DNA from: Chloroflexota bacterium
GTDB taxonomy: Bacteria > Chloroflexota > Dehalococcoidia > SM23-28-2 > RBG-16-64-32
Assembly (NCBI GenBank): GCA_016190405.1
Contig: JACPQO010000194.1
Span: 1 to 15,968 of the forward strand
Reading direction: 5' to 3'
DNA length: 15,968 bases
Shown here: piece by piece, positions 15,901-15,968 of the stretch
Numbering within the stretch: the first letter of the stretch is position 1
How the letters are laid out: every line of letters starts with the position of its first letter
Program-made: the position numbers and the translations under genes
Notes under the pieces: generated by a model
What the model saw: only the letters and a program-made list of their open reading frames with translations
Told to the model about the DNA's origin: nothing
Database searches by the model: none

Positions 15901-15968
15901 GATCATGCCGTTGAACGGACCACTGGTGCTGCCACCCACCTCGCACGGGTTGGTCGAACCGCCGGTGG
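9994..15968 (-). CDS. Giant DUF11-repeat surface protein, 5' end beyond window
   Basis: At least 1990 codons are visible. The frame is open to the right edge, so the GTG at 15939 is an internal Val codon and the true start and signal peptide lie outside. Numbering from that codon, residues 83-849 hold six DUF11-type beta-sandwich repeats marked by 'LTISKT', 'YVLSVTNGGTGTATGVVITD' and 'VVTCTVGTL..G' patterns. Residues 855-1645 are a beta-rich region with many cysteines and no family I recognise. Residues 1650-1776 are two EF-hand-like repeats. A Pro-rich joint (PPVVPPPAP) leads to a C-terminal module of about 85 residues with KLFAGWNFVSW, AWTSFDPDVPD and VLVIHVSEDIDW. DUF11 proteins are typically cell-surface or secreted and often adhesive or S-layer-like; the role here is inferred. 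There is no C-terminal LPXTG or membrane anchor. The high Ser/Thr content makes it a candidate O-glycosylation substrate. Confidence 0.88.
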   Translation of the reverse strand, partial: TGGSTNPCEVGGSTSGPFNGMIGISPGAADPTYADDLTSCDPIAGSLNNGGVAQRCFFGMNVAAGLVQAGAPAFMQYAIDATPEPAFSPVPPNAPIHVATTVTNIGGGPNDAGTFTISEASAIPGTIGPITVTQLVGVTGLIAADCGVVGEVVTCTLAAGDFDPTESVRVDFDYTVTGTPASPPDANFVVADVIPTNPDNAPQNDAVTILSVILSASKSDGFAGNAPTIAAGGGTATYVLSVTNGGTGTATGVVITDVIPNELNPPGNSNANFAKAGWAVNPTCSVAGQTITCSGGSLAGGGTGTITFTVTAKSNIVNGTVVCNSFTADSVQTDPAVNSNSECLTISSSAHLVFTKVASKSTVTSTPQEQFSWIYTVTNDGTAPLTNGTITDADVRGTPTTVVEVFPASQSIPNCTLTGNSLSCNMTSPLNAGASFNVQVGMRAAAGQATGASTSNNADTFTTETGTVQSSTGTVTINNNPILTISKSFSGGTVGFASSGGPTPVLTVTVTNVGAAPATGIVINDPAPAGLTFSSAGQSGGAVCTIVSNTLQGTVATLAAGASASCTANVNLTAGSNPASGACFLNTASATSAQQPAPITASASVCAALPNLTISKTSSGVTDPNTGNFTIVIGNNGNATATGVSLVDQISSQLTVPSTSTSVAGGATAFTAGNCNSGASLGAGPLISCTGGTVPVGGTITVIINVRPVSGVPDGTVVNNSATADSAEGGPVSASASITVRAGRLAISKTNSPGTMGVGDIATSTIVVSNTGGFAVTGVNVVDTLDTGTAFVSTGSSPGCTAAGQVVTCTVGTLNAGSSATVTIRFVANTLGNKTNTATTTNTSGVANPSASATVHVVTVGGRLVHVDLDNATEDAADDTPRDFDASHPSQVYPLTIQDDSDDATRSTHTACLVSADLGAADNSDIAWTITPAAPHQDITGFPVLNVQGDGTANDDAQANCMQWRVDEPVEQLITATYVPTGDKFYWDNATNAPLIKQWNSPTNTQLVGNAAGTGPAAGNVGDTLVASNQSGDLADWPNRECSALPVDAGFCTRPDMSGKTLDVTGVLIPSTFDKITAAGQSFIDYANGSHPNYSGPIDGMQQTYTVTGDCGSVRLEDPVTGSVIKLDPVVGGFNAAATVPSSDKGVGFEILPNNDAALTTTAANANCIDSTSITVTIKTEEYDPALSSRPKVVIIETITIHWRMVAQVSKPPQLAWAGQRVLLEKDWRNPAAAGGDCPYPNPFYVRYQGTLPIGAALNAIPGEAAAASGPDFIVVSVTPAKTALGNSDCISRVIVECEDPAEVDVTAHITDAGGAIILSPEMDFVVYCMKFEDVTLTIAATSSIVSTDQLVTVKVRGWVPALNCPQRPEAVDLNGHVKPANRCIFPDDWQTKFGNKAQFDLMGGTACSSKNAGPLSLLDGPACGDSKAPLAPLTGAQGRETIFPNGTVNADDAPMPSAEVKIALSATSSGFIKPFDKPSGDGQYQVTHIPPEPWILGGNYLWHSWGIGAKSGLYNFWDSLADNSAVVLSAPGAPGGTPKSTGGYSWITIYSDNHGVAKAKVNGDANLTWEGCDTNLPSTIQFVSGHYCNNGVKVGSSTLTATVDYPDKRKHEEMTSAPASIDWTWGGIKDVTIVPGKTNQFNYVVLHLTDRDGLCAGGDSDVGQALGAFAGDEKHSELGTANAKFDPDERVYRDADGTGAVSVGDTRLTTVSSTLPAGSIVKAGDSDIGDVLVAFKSNEKHTGPAAYTPGEGIYRDNDSSATVSNGDTRLTQVGGFAAGTTVSAGGPAAGLNGVLGETVKFSINSPEGEIVKDVNGNAAAKLGTWDSDSATVTTFSADSNATIALGGITQPKLVASGDECQAWIHVHESQLSPVNVRIEAQDPEGTVTFDVLVNAPPVVPPPAPIVVKLFAGWNFVSWQADKCANSVDAFEPLTDADALDVAWRHDNESKAWTSFDPDVPDIINDLKQVCLNDVLVIHVSEDIDWPQDP
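9997..10251 (-). other. C-terminal 'GWNF' module of the giant protein
   Basis: The last 85 residues follow the pattern (V)KLFAGWNFVSW ... ALDVAWRHDNESKAWTSFDP ... INDLKQVCLNDVLVIHVSEDIDW. From memory, 'L--GWNLV-W-G ... W--F-P ... L--GD--WI-V' modules end many Chloroflexota and some actinobacterial surface proteins. Their role is not known to me; they may serve attachment or recognition. Confidence 0.55.
10612..10992 (-). repeat. Two tandem EF-hand/dockerin-like repeats inside the giant protein
   Basis: Unit A (10795-10992, 66 residues) and unit B (10612-10794, 61 residues) align along their length. Both open with GDSD(V/I)G--L-AF, then EKH, then (V/I)YRD-D, S-GDTRLT-V and a G--V-A end. Each holds a 12-residue loop, DADGTGAVSVGD (10849-10884) and DNDSSATVSNGD (10663-10698), with Asp at 1, 3 and 12, Thr/Ser at 5, Val at 8 and Ser at 9, matching the calcium-binding EF-hand or dockerin loop. 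Calcium binding is inferred from these positions. Confidence 0.7.
13393..15693 (-). repeat. Six DUF11-type repeats (protein level)
   Basis: Approximate units are 15328-15693, 14929-15324, 14533-14916, 14149-14526, 13744-14136 and 13393-13734. Each is 115-130 residues. Units 4 to 6 begin L-ISK and show V-VSN-G---A-GV-V-D, a C-xx-V-C pair and a final NTA-A pattern. The first and third units are the most divergent. The DNA copies differ widely, so the duplication is old. Confidence 0.8.

Noticed and set aside
15937..15939. GTG as start of the giant gene
   Set aside because: The frame continues upstream without a stop to the right edge, no Shine-Dalgarno or signal peptide follows, and the first residues read as an internal, secreted-protein-like sequence.

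Overview
The window is about 16 kb of GC-rich DNA that looks like a chromosome segment of a member of the Chloroflexota, probably near the Dehalococcoidia or related uncultured lineages. This rests on gene content and style: many large GT-C membrane proteins, surface proteins with Thr/Pro/Ala linkers of the 'TPTATAT' type, DUF11 repeat proteins and a GSDH-fold lipoprotein. No ribosomal or housekeeping marker is present, so the assignment is inference.

Layout. (1) Positions 1-7102 hold five polytopic membrane proteins. Four resemble GT-C glycosyltransferases: a protein O-mannosyltransferase (PMT/GT39) cut by the left edge, which carries a J-domain-like N-terminus (1-842, minus); a Gpi18-like mannosyltransferase (963-2324, minus); and two paralogous putative GT-C proteins in convergent orientation (2242-3570 plus, 3581-5059 minus). 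The fifth is a 655-residue membrane protein with an extracytoplasmic C-terminal domain (5135-7102, minus). (2) Positions 7205-8991 hold two rightward genes, a lipoprotein with a glucose/sorbosone dehydrogenase (PQQ-type beta-propeller) fold and a single-pass membrane protein with an NTF2-like outer domain. (3) Positions 9229-15968 hold two leftward genes for surface proteins. One is a small secreted protein with a Thr-rich stalk and a C-terminal membrane anchor. The other is a very large protein with six DUF11-type repeats, tandem EF-hand-like repeats and a C-terminal 'GWNF' module; its 5' end lies beyond the right edge.

How the genes may work together (inference): PMT and Gpi18-type enzymes use polyprenyl-phosphate sugars on the outer face of the membrane, and PMTs O-mannosylate Ser/Thr-rich secreted proteins. 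The neighbouring Thr-rich stalk and Ser/Thr-rich DUF11 protein are natural candidate substrates, so the window may be a cell-surface glycosylation and surface-protein locus.

No stretch without a gene exceeds about 240 bases. The gaps hold candidate promoters and operators (5056-5134, 7103-7204), a widely occurring type of intergenic palindrome (9060-9082), a strong terminator-like hairpin (9166-9196) and a perfect 17-bp inverted repeat (9926-9976). No tRNA, rRNA, CRISPR array, insertion sequence or transposase was seen. The gap 843-962 shows nothing convincing.
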